DNA of 64,000 nucleotides from Streptomyces sp. ISL-1 (lineage in GTDB: Bacteria > Actinomycetota > Actinomycetes > Streptomycetales > Streptomycetaceae), in contig NZ_JAGGOI010000040.1 in the NCBI RefSeq assembly GCF_018614585.1, forward strand, positions 1 to 64,000, read 5' to 3'. The translations under genes and the position numbers were made by a program. The notes under the pieces were generated by a model that was given only the letters and a program-made list of their open reading frames with translations, was not told where the DNA came from and did not search any database. Of this stretch, positions 34,032-43,145 are shown piece by piece (the stretch's first letter is position 1; every line of letters begins with the position of its first letter).

Positions 34032-34345
34032 CTGGGCAGACTGTCAACGGGCGGTGTCCTAAAGGCGACGCAGGCATCGCCATCGAGCGGCCGCCGCATG
34101 TCGGCCGTATTACGAACGTACGGACGACCGCACACGGCGCACTCCCCTCCCATGGCTCACCCCGGGAAAAGCCCGGGCAGGGACGTTGCCGCACCTGACA
34201 TACCTGGCCCCATGACCACAGTCAAGCCTCCTTCATAGCCTTTTTGGCTGGGAAGCTGTCGCGCGGAGCTCTGAGCAGCACTCATTGCGCGGCCTGGTTG
34301 GCGGGTCCTGGTCCGGCCCAGGCTCTGGCTCATGACTGAGTGCGT

Positions 34346-34636
34346 GCAGGTGCGACCCAGAGGACGCGGGTTTCGAGAGCGAGCCGTTCAACCCTGACGA
34401 CATGGTGTGGGTGCGTGGGGTCGACTACGTGGCGGGCTGGCGTGATGCGGCGGATGCCCGGCGGGGAGTCGGCAGACGCGTTGGAGAGCGCGGGGTTCGA
34501 AACGGCAGGACTCGAATGGCAGGCAAGGACGAATACGGAGGGCCCCGGGAGTGTGCGCCCGGTGCTGTCGACGGAAGCGGCTCGCGACGTGGCGGCATTG
34601 GTGCGGGCGGTTGCTCGGCTGGGCAAGGCGGGCTGA
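34346..34636 (+). pseudogene. Frameshifted small-gene remnant
   Basis: One frame reads FESEPFNPDDMVWVRGVDYV then AGWRDAADA up to about 34455. The neighbouring frame continues ADALESAGFETAGLEWQART and ends LVRAVARLGKAG at 34636. Together they look like one ~95-residue protein broken by a frameshift. There is no clear start, and the family is unknown. Confidence 0.4.
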
Positions 34637-34749
34637 TGCTGCTCACAGAATCGCTCCGCACCACCGTGTGCGTACCTGGTCTCCGCTGGTCGCTGCGGAC
34701 AATGGCCGGCGGACCCGGTGAGTCACCACTCAGGCCGGCCGTCTCTGCC

Positions 34750-34797
34750 GTTGACCGTGGCCGACCGCTCGTTCTGGCACGGATCTGGTACGCGACC
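34750..34797. repeat. Diverged ~48-bp dispersed repeat, copy 1
   Basis: Shares gttgaccgtgg and the pattern gttctgg..c..atctggt.cgc.acc with 36157-36204. The two copies lie on either side of the nuclease gene in the same orientation. Confidence 0.4.
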
Positions 34798-35214
34798 ACT
34801 TGCCCCCAGACGGCGGCGCAGCGTCCCGCCTCTGCGTCGACTGTCTGCCTGCCGTACGCGTTCACGTAGGCCTGGCGCTGTCCAAGGCTGTTGGCGTCAG
34901 GTTGAGCGGTAGAGATGCCCCTCGACCCGAACTACTGCAGGGACGGTCGCTGGGGACTGCGGGCTCGGTCATCAATGGCTTTGGGGCTGCCGACGGTTGG
35001 TACCGGTCACCATGATTGCCGTGCTTCGCTGCTGTACGGATCAACTCGAGCAGCCTCGGCTGCTGGCACGGAGGGCCTGACCTCAGCAGCCAGTGGGTGA
35101 GCGTTGTTGACTTATCGTCACAGGAATTTCACCCTCCGAGGTCTACTCGCATAGACCATCCCGGGCCAGGATGAGCGCGCCCCGCCCCTCAACCTGTTCG
35201 GGAGTCGATACATC

Positions 35215-35856
35215 ATGCGAATAACCGCCCGCCGCAGCGTAGTTGCCGCCCTGGTGGCCGCCGCCACCGCCGTCCTCACCTTCTTCGGCACCACCCCGGC
35301 GCAGGCCGCTCTGCCCACCCCGGTCAGCGCCAGCACCGCCCGCTCCTACCTCGCCTCGATGCCCGCCACGACCGAGCACTCCAGAACCGGCTACAGTCGC
35401 GACCTGTTCCCCCACTGGATCACCATCAGCGGCGCCTGCAACACCCGCGAGACGGTCCTCAAGCGCGACGGCTCCGGCGTCGTCACCGACTCCTCCTGCG
35501 CGGCCACCAGCGGCAGCTGGTACTCCCCCTACGACGGCGCCACCTGGTACGCCGCCTCCGACGTGGACATCGACCACCTCATCCCCCTCGCCGAGGCATG
35601 GGACTCCGGCGCCTACAACTGGACCACGTCCAAGCGGCAGGCCCTGGCCAACGACCTCACCCGCCCCCAGCTGCTCGCCGTCACCGACAACGTCAACCAG
35701 TCCAAGGGTGACCAGGACCCCGGCACCTGGTGGCCCTCCCGCACCGCCTACAAGTGCACCTACGCCCGCGCCTGGGTCCAGGTGAAGTACTACTACGGCC
35801 TCTCGGTCGACTCCGCCGAGAAGAGCTCCCTGTCCTCGGTCCTAAACGGCTGCTGA
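35215..35856 (+). CDS. Secreted HNH-type nuclease (GmrSD/DUF1524-like)
   Basis: 213 residues with a signal peptide (RITARRSVVAALVAAATAVL, cleavage after TTPAQA). The catalytic part has VDIDHLIPLAEAWDSGAYNW, the DHxxPL form of the HNH/DUF1524 box, then RQALANDLTRPQLLAVTDNV with the conserved Asn residues and KGDQDPGTWWP. Four Cys may make disulfides. Such proteins degrade extracellular DNA. It sits alone in accessory DNA, so it may be an acquired gene. ATG follows gggag by a spacing of about 12. Confidence 0.9.
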   Translation: MRITARRSVVAALVAAATAVLTFFGTTPAQAALPTPVSASTARSYLASMPATTEHSRTGYSRDLFPHWITISGACNTRETVLKRDGSGVVTDSSCAATSGSWYSPYDGATWYAASDVDIDHLIPLAEAWDSGAYNWTTSKRQALANDLTRPQLLAVTDNVNQSKGDQDPGTWWPSRTAYKCTYARAWVQVKYYYGLSVDSAEKSSLSSVLNGC

Positions 35857-36399
35857 CAGACCCGACTTCTCGTCACGGGCAGCACTACGTCCGTCCCGTT
35901 GGAGGCATCCGGCGGGACGGACCACTGGGGCGCCGACCGGCCGTGGCGACTGCGGAGCGCATGGGAGGGCCGGCCCAATGCAGGATCGACATCGAGCGGT
36001 GCATGCGATGCGCGAGGCAGCCTGTGATCCGCTCCGAGCGCTTGGAGCGTCCATGAAGCCATGAGCTTGGGAATCACTGATCATTTGGCGGCCTGGCCTG
36101 CCTGACCTGGGCGTACGTCCGCCATCCAGGCGTCAGGGTTTGTGGATAGAGACCCGCTGTTGACCGTGGTTTGCCGCTTGTTCTGGTGCCCATCTGGTGC
36201 GCACCGGGTCGGCTCACGGGGGTCGGCAGCCGACCGTGTGCGTGAGCGACGGCTTCGCTACGCAGCTCGTTCCTGGTGCGGGAGCCGAGTCCGTACGGCG
36301 GTGAACCTCCTCGGACGCGGGTGCATGAGAAGGAAACTGAGACGGCGGCCGCCGAAGTCTCAGCAGCACTCGCGGGCCCGTCATGGCATGTTGGGCGGC
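35857..36399. other. 540-bp intergenic stretch
   Basis: No convincing gene. Copy 2 of the diverged repeat lies at 36157-36204. The open frame reaching back from the next gene through this region has no conserved-looking sequence. Confidence 0.45.
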
Positions 36400-36681
36400 A
36401 TGAACGAGGCGATAGACCCGCGCAACCCGGCGGGCATCCGCGTGGGAGACATCTACGAGGACTGCTCCTTCCACCCGGTCCTCTGCACAGAGATCGACGA
36501 TGATGGCGGGGTGGTGCTCAGTGGTATCTCGCTCATCGACGGCAGCTTCCCCCGCTCGTGCGACGGCCACTACTGCTGGCCAATCCGCATTCCGGTCGAG
36601 GAAGTCATGACCATCAAATGCGATTTGGAGGGCTACGCCCGCCGGCGGAAGGCCGAGCTGGACGCAGCCGACAGCATCTGA
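36400..36681 (+). CDS. Hypothetical protein, 93 aa
   Basis: ATG 36400 (MNEAIDPRNPAGIRVGDIYE) or ATG 36388, which adds four residues. The protein is small, acidic and soluble, with YEDCSFHPVLCTEIDDDGGV, VLSGISLIDGSFPRSC and CWPIRIPVEEVMTIK; four Cys occur in pairs. No family is assigned. It looks like an intact gene because composition stays protein-like to the stop. Confidence 0.6.
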   Translation: MNEAIDPRNPAGIRVGDIYEDCSFHPVLCTEIDDDGGVVLSGISLIDGSFPRSCDGHYCWPIRIPVEEVMTIKCDLEGYARRRKAELDAADSI

Positions 36682-36850
36682 TCCGTAGCGGTGCAGCCGC
36701 GTCACCTCCCGCCACAGCTGCGGCGTCGGCCGCGGCGTCCCGTCGAAGACCGGGGCGAGTCGTAGCGTCGCAGCTCGCGCAGGATCGACGAGGAGAAGGG
36801 TGAGCCATACTGCGCTCGGCGGCCTGGTGGGCCTGGACTGAACGACGTCG

Positions 36851-37000
36851 TTCCTCGTCGGAGCCGTGCTTGCGCCGACCGACCCAGTGTTCGCCTCGGC
36901 GATCGTGGGCCGCAACGAGGCCCCGACCCAACTGGGCGAGCTGCCCAACGTCGGGAGCGGGATCAACGAAAGCCTCGCCCTGCCGGTGGTCACTGCTTTC
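36851..37000 (+). pseudogene. Fragment of a cation/proton antiporter
   Basis: One frame reads FLVGAVLAPTDPVFASAIVG then NEAPTQLGELPNVGSGINES and LALPVVTAF, closely resembling the conserved core of CPA1-type Na+/H+ antiporters (APTDP and ESG(I/L)N motifs). It has no start, is preceded by stops and ends abruptly against the opposing lipoprotein gene. Only about 50 of the usual 400 or more residues remain. Confidence 0.7.
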
Positions 37001-37982
37001 CGGCGTCGGACCAGGTCGAGAGGAGCCTGGAGAGGGCTGTCAGCGCTTGTGCGGCCTCGTTTTCGTCACCCCGGGCTTCTGGGGCGAGTTCGACATGGAT
37101 GAATGTCGTGTTGTGGCGCTTCGCCGCCTTCCCCTGGACGTTCGTGGCTCCTTCCAGGGGGCACCGGTCGGACCATCCCCTGCAGACGCGGAGCTCGCCG
37201 CCTTCCATGAAGTCGGCCAGCATCGCGGCCTCTTCGGGTGCGGTCTGTGCGGCGCCGGTGGAGAGTATGGCGTCGTAAGGGCGGTCTGACGCTCTCGCGA
37301 AGCCGTGCAGCTGCAATCCCGGAACGCCGCGCTTCTGCAGTTCCGAGACGATGGCGTGAAAGGCGCTGTCGGTGCGGTGTGCGACGTCTGCCGCGTCTCC
37401 CCGGCCGGAGGTGCGGTGAGCTCCGGCCAGGACGAGCGCGCCACCCGGCGTGTTCTCCAGGAGCCGGGCTCCGAGGATTTCGGTGCCGCGGTCGGCGACC
37501 GGGTGCGGCACCTGCACGTTCCAGCGGACGCCGGCGTCGGCATTGACGTACAGCCGCCCCCACCGCGCCTTGGTTCCCGGTTCCCGGGCGGCGACCTCGT
37601 CGTAGCGTCGGCCAGACGCGGTGTCCGTGAGCCTGGTCACCTCGAAGCCGACGGTGGCGAGGAGCTGTTCGGCCTCTTCGAGGTCGCCGTCCAGGAGATG
37701 ACCGACGCCGCGGGCGAGGCGTTCCCGTTGGGTGTCACTTGGGGGCGTGTAGGGCGCCCGAACTTCGGCCTGCTTGGCGTATTCGAGGACCCGGTCGTCG
37801 AGGTCCACGAGCTCGCGGGCCTGCGGACGCTCTGCCTCCACGTCGCCGCGCGATGTCGCCTGGCAGCCGAGGAGCGCCAGCGCGAAGCCAAGGATGGCGA
37901 GAACGCGAAGAGAACGTGATGATCTCGTGATGCCCTGCGAGCAGTCGATCTTGGCAGACGTGTGAAGATCGGCCGGTGACAT
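36990..37982 (-). CDS. Putative lipoprotein of unknown function beside the PGA locus
   Basis: 330 residues with a lipobox at ALLGC (Cys40) after a long basic n-region. An acidic helical segment (about 50-110) precedes a domain with VQVPHPVADRGTEILGARLL, LVLAGAHRTSG, VAHRTDSAFHAIVSELQ, LQLHGFARAS and FIHVEL. The repeated conserved-looking His residues suggest a metal-dependent hydrolase, but I recognise no family. ATG 37982 follows ggagag and is the only usable start, so its first codons overlap the capA start on the other strand. Position hints at a role in handling the polymer. Confidence 0.75.
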   Translation of the reverse strand: MSPADLHTSAKIDCSQGITRSSRSLRVLAILGFALALLGCQATSRGDVEAERPQARELVDLDDRVLEYAKQAEVRAPYTPPSDTQRERLARGVGHLLDGDLEEAEQLLATVGFEVTRLTDTASGRRYDEVAAREPGTKARWGRLYVNADAGVRWNVQVPHPVADRGTEILGARLLENTPGGALVLAGAHRTSGRGDAADVAHRTDSAFHAIVSELQKRGVPGLQLHGFARASDRPYDAILSTGAAQTAPEEAAMLADFMEGGELRVCRGWSDRCPLEGATNVQGKAAKRHNTTFIHVELAPEARGDENEAAQALTALSRLLSTWSDAGKQ

Positions 37983-39178
37983 TTTGTGATTCTCTCCGTA
38001 GGGGTCGTGCGCTGGCAGGGGTGGCGGTCCTCGCCGTACTCGCCGTCGGCTGTGCGTCGACCCCTTCGGGGTCGCAGAGCAAGCCAGGTGGGCGCGTGTT
38101 CACCGTCGCCGCCGCGGGAGATGTTCTCATCCATCCCGAGCTGGTGGAGCAGGCCGCCAAGGACGCGAAGAGCTCCGACAAGGGGAGCGCCGGGCTGGAC
38201 TTCGGCCCGCTGCTCGCTGGCGTACAACCGGTGATCAGCAAGGCCGACCTGGCCATTTGTCACATGGAGACTCCCGTAGGCAAGCCCCGGGGCCCCTTCG
38301 AGGGATACCCGGAGTTCCTGGTGCCGCCGCAGATCCTCACGGCTTTGAAGGACGTGGGATACGACACCTGCTCGACCGCCTCGAACCACACCTACGACCA
38401 CGGCCTGAAGGCCGTCCGCCGCACCCTGGACACCATGGACCGGGTGGGGCTCGGCCACAGCGGCTCGGCGCGCACCCCCGAGGAAGCGGATGAGATCAAC
38501 ATCCGCAGCGTCAACGGCGTCAAGGTTGCGCACCTGTCCTACTCGTGGGAGTCGTTCCTCAACCCGACGCCAGAGAAGGAACGCTGGGCGTTCAACCGGA
38601 TCGGCACGGACGAGATCAAGAAGGCCGAGGCCCGGGCCCGGAAGCAGGGTGCCGAGGTGGTGATCCTCTCGGTCCACTGGGGCCTGGAGCACTACAACGA
38701 GCCGAGCGTCCCCCAGCTGCAGCTCGCCGAGCGGATCACCAAGGAGACCGGGATCGATCTCGTGATCGGGCACCACGCGCACGTGGTGCAGCCGATCCAG
38801 AAGCTGAACGGCACCTGGGTCGCCTACAGCCTGGGCAACCAGGTGGCCCGGCACTCGTCGCCCACGGGACTCACCGAGGAGGGGGCGATCGGCTGGTTCG
38901 AGTTCCGGGAGACGGACTCCGGATGGGACGTCGCCGCCCGCTACCGCACCACGCTGGTGGACATCCCGCCCGAGGTCGAGCCGGGTGAAAAGCTCCCCGA
39001 AGGCGCCGTTGAAGCTCACCGGCTCGTCGATGTCAGGCAGATGCTCGACGACCCGGGTGACGTGTCCGCGGACCGGCTCGCCCGTTACCGCCTCGCCGCG
39101 GACCGGACGCGTGGCTTCCTCTACAACCGGGGAGCTCCGGGAGGCGACGGTTTGACCGAGCTCTCCCTCAAGGACTGA
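37976..39178 (+). CDS. capA: CapA/PgsA-family poly-gamma-glutamate synthesis lipoprotein
   Basis: 400 residues from GTG 37976, with lipobox LAVGC (Cys26), so it is predicted to be membrane-anchored outside. The CapA domain, a calcineurin-like phosphoesterase fold, shows AAAGDVLIHPELV, TCSTASNHTYDHGLKAVRRT, VEVVILSVHWGLEHYN-like sequence near 225, IDLVIGHHAHVVQPIQKLNG and VAYSLGNQVARHS. CapA/PgsA is needed for polymer synthesis or export in Bacillus. It is the first gene of a five-gene same-strand block; 102 nt separate it from the next gene. Confidence 0.92.
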   Translation: MTFCDSLRRGRALAGVAVLAVLAVGCASTPSGSQSKPGGRVFTVAAAGDVLIHPELVEQAAKDAKSSDKGSAGLDFGPLLAGVQPVISKADLAICHMETPVGKPRGPFEGYPEFLVPPQILTALKDVGYDTCSTASNHTYDHGLKAVRRTLDTMDRVGLGHSGSARTPEEADEINIRSVNGVKVAHLSYSWESFLNPTPEKERWAFNRIGTDEIKKAEARARKQGAEVVILSVHWGLEHYNEPSVPQLQLAERITKETGIDLVIGHHAHVVQPIQKLNGTWVAYSLGNQVARHSSPTGLTEEGAIGWFEFRETDSGWDVAARYRTTLVDIPPEVEPGEKLPEGAVEAHRLVDVRQMLDDPGDVSADRLARYRLAADRTRGFLYNRGAPGGDGLTELSLKD

Positions 39179-39280
39179 GCCGTAACACAGCCCGTTCCGT
39201 GTGCCCCTCGTGGCGGCGCCCCGGGCCCGCGTCAGCAGCGGTCTCGTGCCCGCGGCGATAGAAGTCAGGAAAGACCACCA

Positions 39281-41590
39281 GTGACATCGAGTAATGCCGC
39301 GCACTCCGTGCGAGGAGGGCGGCGACGGAGCCGCCGGCGCGCGGACATGCCGCTCCTCGGCGGCATCCGTCCGCCGATAGCGGTGCTGTGCGTGCTGATC
39401 CTCACCCTGGCCGGCCTGACGGCGAAGGTGCTCGGCCCCACCAAGGACATGGTCGCGCCGAAGGCGGTGCTGTCCTCGCAGCAGCACTTCGCGGAGGACG
39501 GCGCCATCGCTCTGCGCGCCTCGATCGACGAACGGGTCACGGACCTGGAGCGCACCGCCACGGCGCTGAGCGCGGGTCGCCCGGTGAAGCCCGAACGCAT
39601 CCTGTCGGACCTGGGCCGGACCTACCAGAAGTGGACCGGCACCAGCGTGCTGGACCTGGAGAGCGGAGATGTGCTGGCCGAGCGGGGAGAGTCGATCCCT
39701 CTCGTCTGGCTGGACAGGGACGTCCTCACCGGTGAGCGGGCTCTGACACCCCGGATGGTGCGGCTGGAGACCGGGGACGTGCGCCTTATGACCACAGCGG
39801 TCCTGGACTGGAAGGACCGGCCGCAGCAGCTTCTGATCGCGTCGAGCAGTCTGTCGGTGCCCGCCATCAACCTCGGCCCGTTCCGCACCATGGCGGTGGT
39901 GGCCGAGGACGGCGAGGTCCTCGGCACGGCCGGCTTCGAGCAGGCCGAAGCGCTCAACTCCGACCAGGAGCGCCAGGAGCTCGCCTTCCTCCAGAAGCAG
40001 ATGAGCCTGCTGTCCGACCAGGCGGCGGCGCGGAGCGAGCAGCATCCCGTCCGTGCCAAAGAGCCTGGCTCGCGGGGCTACCCCGGCGTCAGCGGCACTC
40101 TTGTCGGCGGGGAGTACAACGGCCGCGTGGCCACCGCCGGGTACGCCTCACTCGCCTCCTCGAACCCCGAAGAAAAGCAGAGCGTGGCCGCCGGTCTCGG
40201 ACTGACGGTCGTGGCCCTGCTGCCCGTGGTGCAACAGCAGACAGGTGAGCAGAACCGTGAGCTGTACGGTCTGGCGGCGGCCGGCGTCCTCGTCGTGCTC
40301 GGGCTGCTGGCGGTGGGCGTGCTCTGGGCGACCGTGCAGCGGCCTCTGCTGCGACTGTTCCTGGAGTCGCGCCGGCTCGCCCGGGGCGATCTGATTCGAC
40401 CTGTCACAGTGCCCCGTTGGGGAGAAGCCGCCCGCATCGGCTCCGCCCTGGAGCGCCTGCGCCGACAGCTGGGCGGTGACGGTGACGGCTCCGACACCGC
40501 CCTCCGCAAAGGGATCCGGGTCGGAGGGCGCGGACCGCTCGCGCTGACGGCCGCGCTGCTGCTCTTGTGGTGCGTGCCTGTCGGTCTGCTGCTGAATCGA
40601 ACGGACGGGTCCGTCAGCGTGCCGACCACCATGGTCAACGACCAGCGGGACCGTACGGATCTGATCGCCGACCGGCTCCGCAGGGCGCTCAACGAGGCGC
40701 AGACGGACCTCGTCTCCACCTCCCGTCTGATCGGTGCGGACGACCGCGAGGACACGACGCGCCTGCTCCAGGACGCCCTGGGCAGACACACCCGCTACCA
40801 GGCCCTGTACGTCGTGGACGCCGACGGCGAGGTCCGTGCCCGTGCGGGCGCGGAGCCTCATGCCTGGAGCCGCGGCAAGGAGCTGCCTCTGGTCCGGGTG
40901 TCCGGCAAGGGCGGCAACGAGCCGGTGATCCAGGCCGGAGCTCCGGTACCGGAGCGCAAGGGCAGCACCCTGGTCGGCGAGATCCGGGTGGAGTTTCTCA
41001 ACTCGCTTCTGGCCCGGCCCGGCCTCGGGGAGGTCCGTGTGGTGGACTCCGCCGGCCTGACGATCGCCGCCAGCGACGGATTCCTTGCGTTCGAGAAGCT
41101 GCCGCCGAATGCCCTGACCGACCTCGTCCGGGCGGCCGGCGTCCGAGTCGGTGCGGGCCCGGTCGAGAACGGCCTGCTCATCCGGGAGGGGGACGGTGTC
41201 ACCGTCGCCGCGGCGGCCCCGTTCTCCGGTGGCGGCGTCACGGCCGACATCGGCTGGACAGTCGTCAGCTGGCAGGATGCCGAGCGCTTCCAGATCGCCC
41301 CGTACGAGCGCGAGGACCGCAGCGTGCTCGCCGGGATGCTCGGACTGGCCGCGATCATCTTCTGCCTCGGCTGGATCTACTTGGTCGTCGTACGACCGCT
41401 GCGAGCACTTGCCGCCGGTGCCGAGAAGCTCGCGGACGGCGACCTCAAGACCGTGCTGTATCCCCGTTACCAGGACGAGGTGGGCGCCGTCGTCCGAAGC
41501 CTCGAACTCCTGCGCCAGCAGGCGCAGGCCCACAGACACAACCAGGCACGCCGGCCCGCGGAGCCACGGCCCAGCGTCGGCGGAAGGTGA
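39281..41590 (+). CDS. Duplicated TM-sensor-TM-HAMP protein of the PGA locus
   Basis: 769 residues from GTG 39281 (caggaaag upstream). Two tandem units each consist of a membrane helix (about 32-50 and 419-438), a Cache-like extracytoplasmic domain, a second helix (about 329-350 and 682-703) and a HAMP-like segment. The HAMP parts align: RPLLRLFLESRRLARGDL at about 354 with RPLRALAAGAEKLADGDL at about 705. After HAMP 2 only a short Arg/Pro tail follows; no kinase, cyclase, methyl-accepting or sigma-binding domain is present. It lies between capA and capB with 6 nt to capB, so it is probably a structural or regulatory part of the polymer machine. Confidence 0.8.
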   Translation: MTSSNAAHSVRGGRRRSRRRADMPLLGGIRPPIAVLCVLILTLAGLTAKVLGPTKDMVAPKAVLSSQQHFAEDGAIALRASIDERVTDLERTATALSAGRPVKPERILSDLGRTYQKWTGTSVLDLESGDVLAERGESIPLVWLDRDVLTGERALTPRMVRLETGDVRLMTTAVLDWKDRPQQLLIASSSLSVPAINLGPFRTMAVVAEDGEVLGTAGFEQAEALNSDQERQELAFLQKQMSLLSDQAAARSEQHPVRAKEPGSRGYPGVSGTLVGGEYNGRVATAGYASLASSNPEEKQSVAAGLGLTVVALLPVVQQQTGEQNRELYGLAAAGVLVVLGLLAVGVLWATVQRPLLRLFLESRRLARGDLIRPVTVPRWGEAARIGSALERLRRQLGGDGDGSDTALRKGIRVGGRGPLALTAALLLLWCVPVGLLLNRTDGSVSVPTTMVNDQRDRTDLIADRLRRALNEAQTDLVSTSRLIGADDREDTTRLLQDALGRHTRYQALYVVDADGEVRARAGAEPHAWSRGKELPLVRVSGKGGNEPVIQAGAPVPERKGSTLVGEIRVEFLNSLLARPGLGEVRVVDSAGLTIAASDGFLAFEKLPPNALTDLVRAAGVRVGAGPVENGLLIREGDGVTVAAAAPFSGGGVTADIGWTVVSWQDAERFQIAPYEREDRSVLAGMLGLAAIIFCLGWIYLVVVRPLRALAAGAEKLADGDLKTVLYPRYQDEVGAVVRSLELLRQQAQAHRHNQARRPAEPRPSVGGR

Positions 41591-41596
41591 CAGGAC

Positions 41597-43021
41597 GTGC
41601 TCTACCTCTACTTCGTCCTGCTGACCGGCGGGGTGTTCCTGCTGATCGCGGGCATCGTCGAACAGCGCAGGCACTACGCCGCCCTGCACACCATCCCCAC
41701 CCGGGTGCTCGTCAACGGCATCCGGGGCAAGTCCTCCATCACCCGGCTGTGCGCGGGAGCCCTGCGCGGCGGAGGTCTCGTCACCGTCGCGAAGACGACG
41801 GGGACGGCCGCGCGCTTCATCCACCCCGACGCGACCGAGGAACCGGTCTACCGCAAGTTCGGCATCGCGAACGTGGTGGAACAGATCGGCATCGTGCGCC
41901 GGGCCGCCACGTACCGGCCCCATGCCCTCGTCATCGAATGCATGGCCGTCATGCCCGCTCTGCAGGAGGTGAACCAGAGCAAGCTGATCCGTTCCACCAT
42001 CGGCGTCCTGTGCAACGTCCGCGAGGACCACCTCGCCGAGATGGGCCCCACCCTGGACGACGTGGCCCGGTCCCTGTGCCGCTCGATGCCGGAGAACGGC
42101 ATCTGCGTGACCGCGGAGAAGGAGCGGTTCCACATCCTTCAGGAGGAGGCGGACGCCCGTAACTGCCGGCTCGTCTATGCCGACCCCGAGTCGGTCACCG
42201 ACGCAGAGCTGCGGGGCTTCAGCTGGTTCACCTTCAAGGAGAACGTCGCGATCGCCCTGGCCGTCGCGGAGCTCCTCGGCGTCGAGCGGCAGGTCGCCCT
42301 GCAGGGCATGTACGACGCGCCCCCGGACCCGGGTGTCCTGTCCGTGGAACGCTATGTGACAGCCGAGAACAAGCACCTCGCCTTCGCCAACGTCTTCGCG
42401 GCGAACGACCCCGAGTCGACGCTGATGAACGTCAACCAGCTACTCGACCTGGGGGCCATCAACCGCCCGCTGAACGTCGTGATCAACTGCCGGCCCGACC
42501 GCGTCGAACGCAATGGGCAGATGGGCGAGATCATCCCCGAGCTGCAACCGGACAACATCTTCGTCATCGGACACCCCTCGAAGAGCGCTATCGACGCCAT
42601 CCCCGCCCCATGGCGGGACAGAGCGATCGACCTGGGCGGCGATCGGCGCCCCGCCGAGGAGTTCATGCCGGCCCTGCTCGGCCGGATGCCCGACGGTTCC
42701 TCGCTCGTCGCCATCGGCAACATCCACGGCCAGGGCGAGGAGCTGCTGGAGTACCTCGCCGGACGCCCGGCGGACGACAGCGGTTCCGAAACCGGTCCGG
42801 ACGCGGCGTTCGATGCCGCCGCACAGCCCGCTCGCCTGGACCCCTACGCCCCGTATCCCCTGGCCTACGAGGAGCGGTACCAGGCCGCCCAGACCCAGGA
42901 GATTCCCCTGGTGCGGATCCCGGCCCAGGCGGTCGGCGCGCATCCCGAGCCGGGGCCGCTCTCTGTGCAGCACGGGTCTGAAAACGGGTGGAGCCGGCCC
43001 GGGACCAAGGATGCCTACTGA
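41597..43021 (+). CDS. capB: CapB/PgsB poly-gamma-glutamate synthase (Mur ligase-like)
   Basis: 474 residues from GTG 41597. It has one N-terminal membrane segment (LYLYFVLLTGGVFLLIAGIV), then an ATP-dependent amide ligase domain with P-loop GIRGKSS at 41-47, VNGIRGKSSITRLCAGALRG, the RKFGIANVVEQIGIVRRAAT region, IECMAVMPALQEVNQSKLIR and NVREDHLAEMGPTLDDVARS, all typical of PgsB. PgsB with PgsC polymerises glutamate through the gamma-carboxyl at the inner membrane face. The C-terminal ~75 residues, after GEELLEYLAG, are a Pro/Ala-rich extension beyond the usual ~400-residue length. Confidence 0.95.
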   Translation: MLYLYFVLLTGGVFLLIAGIVEQRRHYAALHTIPTRVLVNGIRGKSSITRLCAGALRGGGLVTVAKTTGTAARFIHPDATEEPVYRKFGIANVVEQIGIVRRAATYRPHALVIECMAVMPALQEVNQSKLIRSTIGVLCNVREDHLAEMGPTLDDVARSLCRSMPENGICVTAEKERFHILQEEADARNCRLVYADPESVTDAELRGFSWFTFKENVAIALAVAELLGVERQVALQGMYDAPPDPGVLSVERYVTAENKHLAFANVFAANDPESTLMNVNQLLDLGAINRPLNVVINCRPDRVERNGQMGEIIPELQPDNIFVIGHPSKSAIDAIPAPWRDRAIDLGGDRRPAEEFMPALLGRMPDGSSLVAIGNIHGQGEELLEYLAGRPADDSGSETGPDAAFDAAAQPARLDPYAPYPLAYEERYQAAQTQEIPLVRIPAQAVGAHPEPGPLSVQHGSENGWSRPGTKDAY

Positions 43022-43145
43022 TCGTTCCAGCCTCATGCCTCTGAGGACGACCGACAGCCTCCGCACCTGACCCCGACGGCCGCACGGCCGTCGGCCGTTG
43101 CCGACCGTTCCGCCTCACCACCCGTACACGCGCCCGGAGCCCCCG

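Larger units (their letters stand above)
34032..35214. other. 1.2-kb accessory stretch without an intact gene
   Basis: Contains a frameshifted remnant (34346-34636) and, at about 34750-34797, one copy of a diverged repeat also found at 36157-36204. The rest shows no sustained coding frame. The promoter of the nuclease gene should lie at its right end. Confidence 0.5.

Noticed and set aside
34402..34869. 155-residue frame in accessory DNA
   Set aside because: Only its first ~20 residues look conserved; after the frameshift it is Arg/Gly-rich noise.
36214..36993. Minus-strand 259-residue frame over the antiporter fragment
   Set aside because: It is antisense to protein-like plus-strand sequence on both sides and has no recognisable motif.
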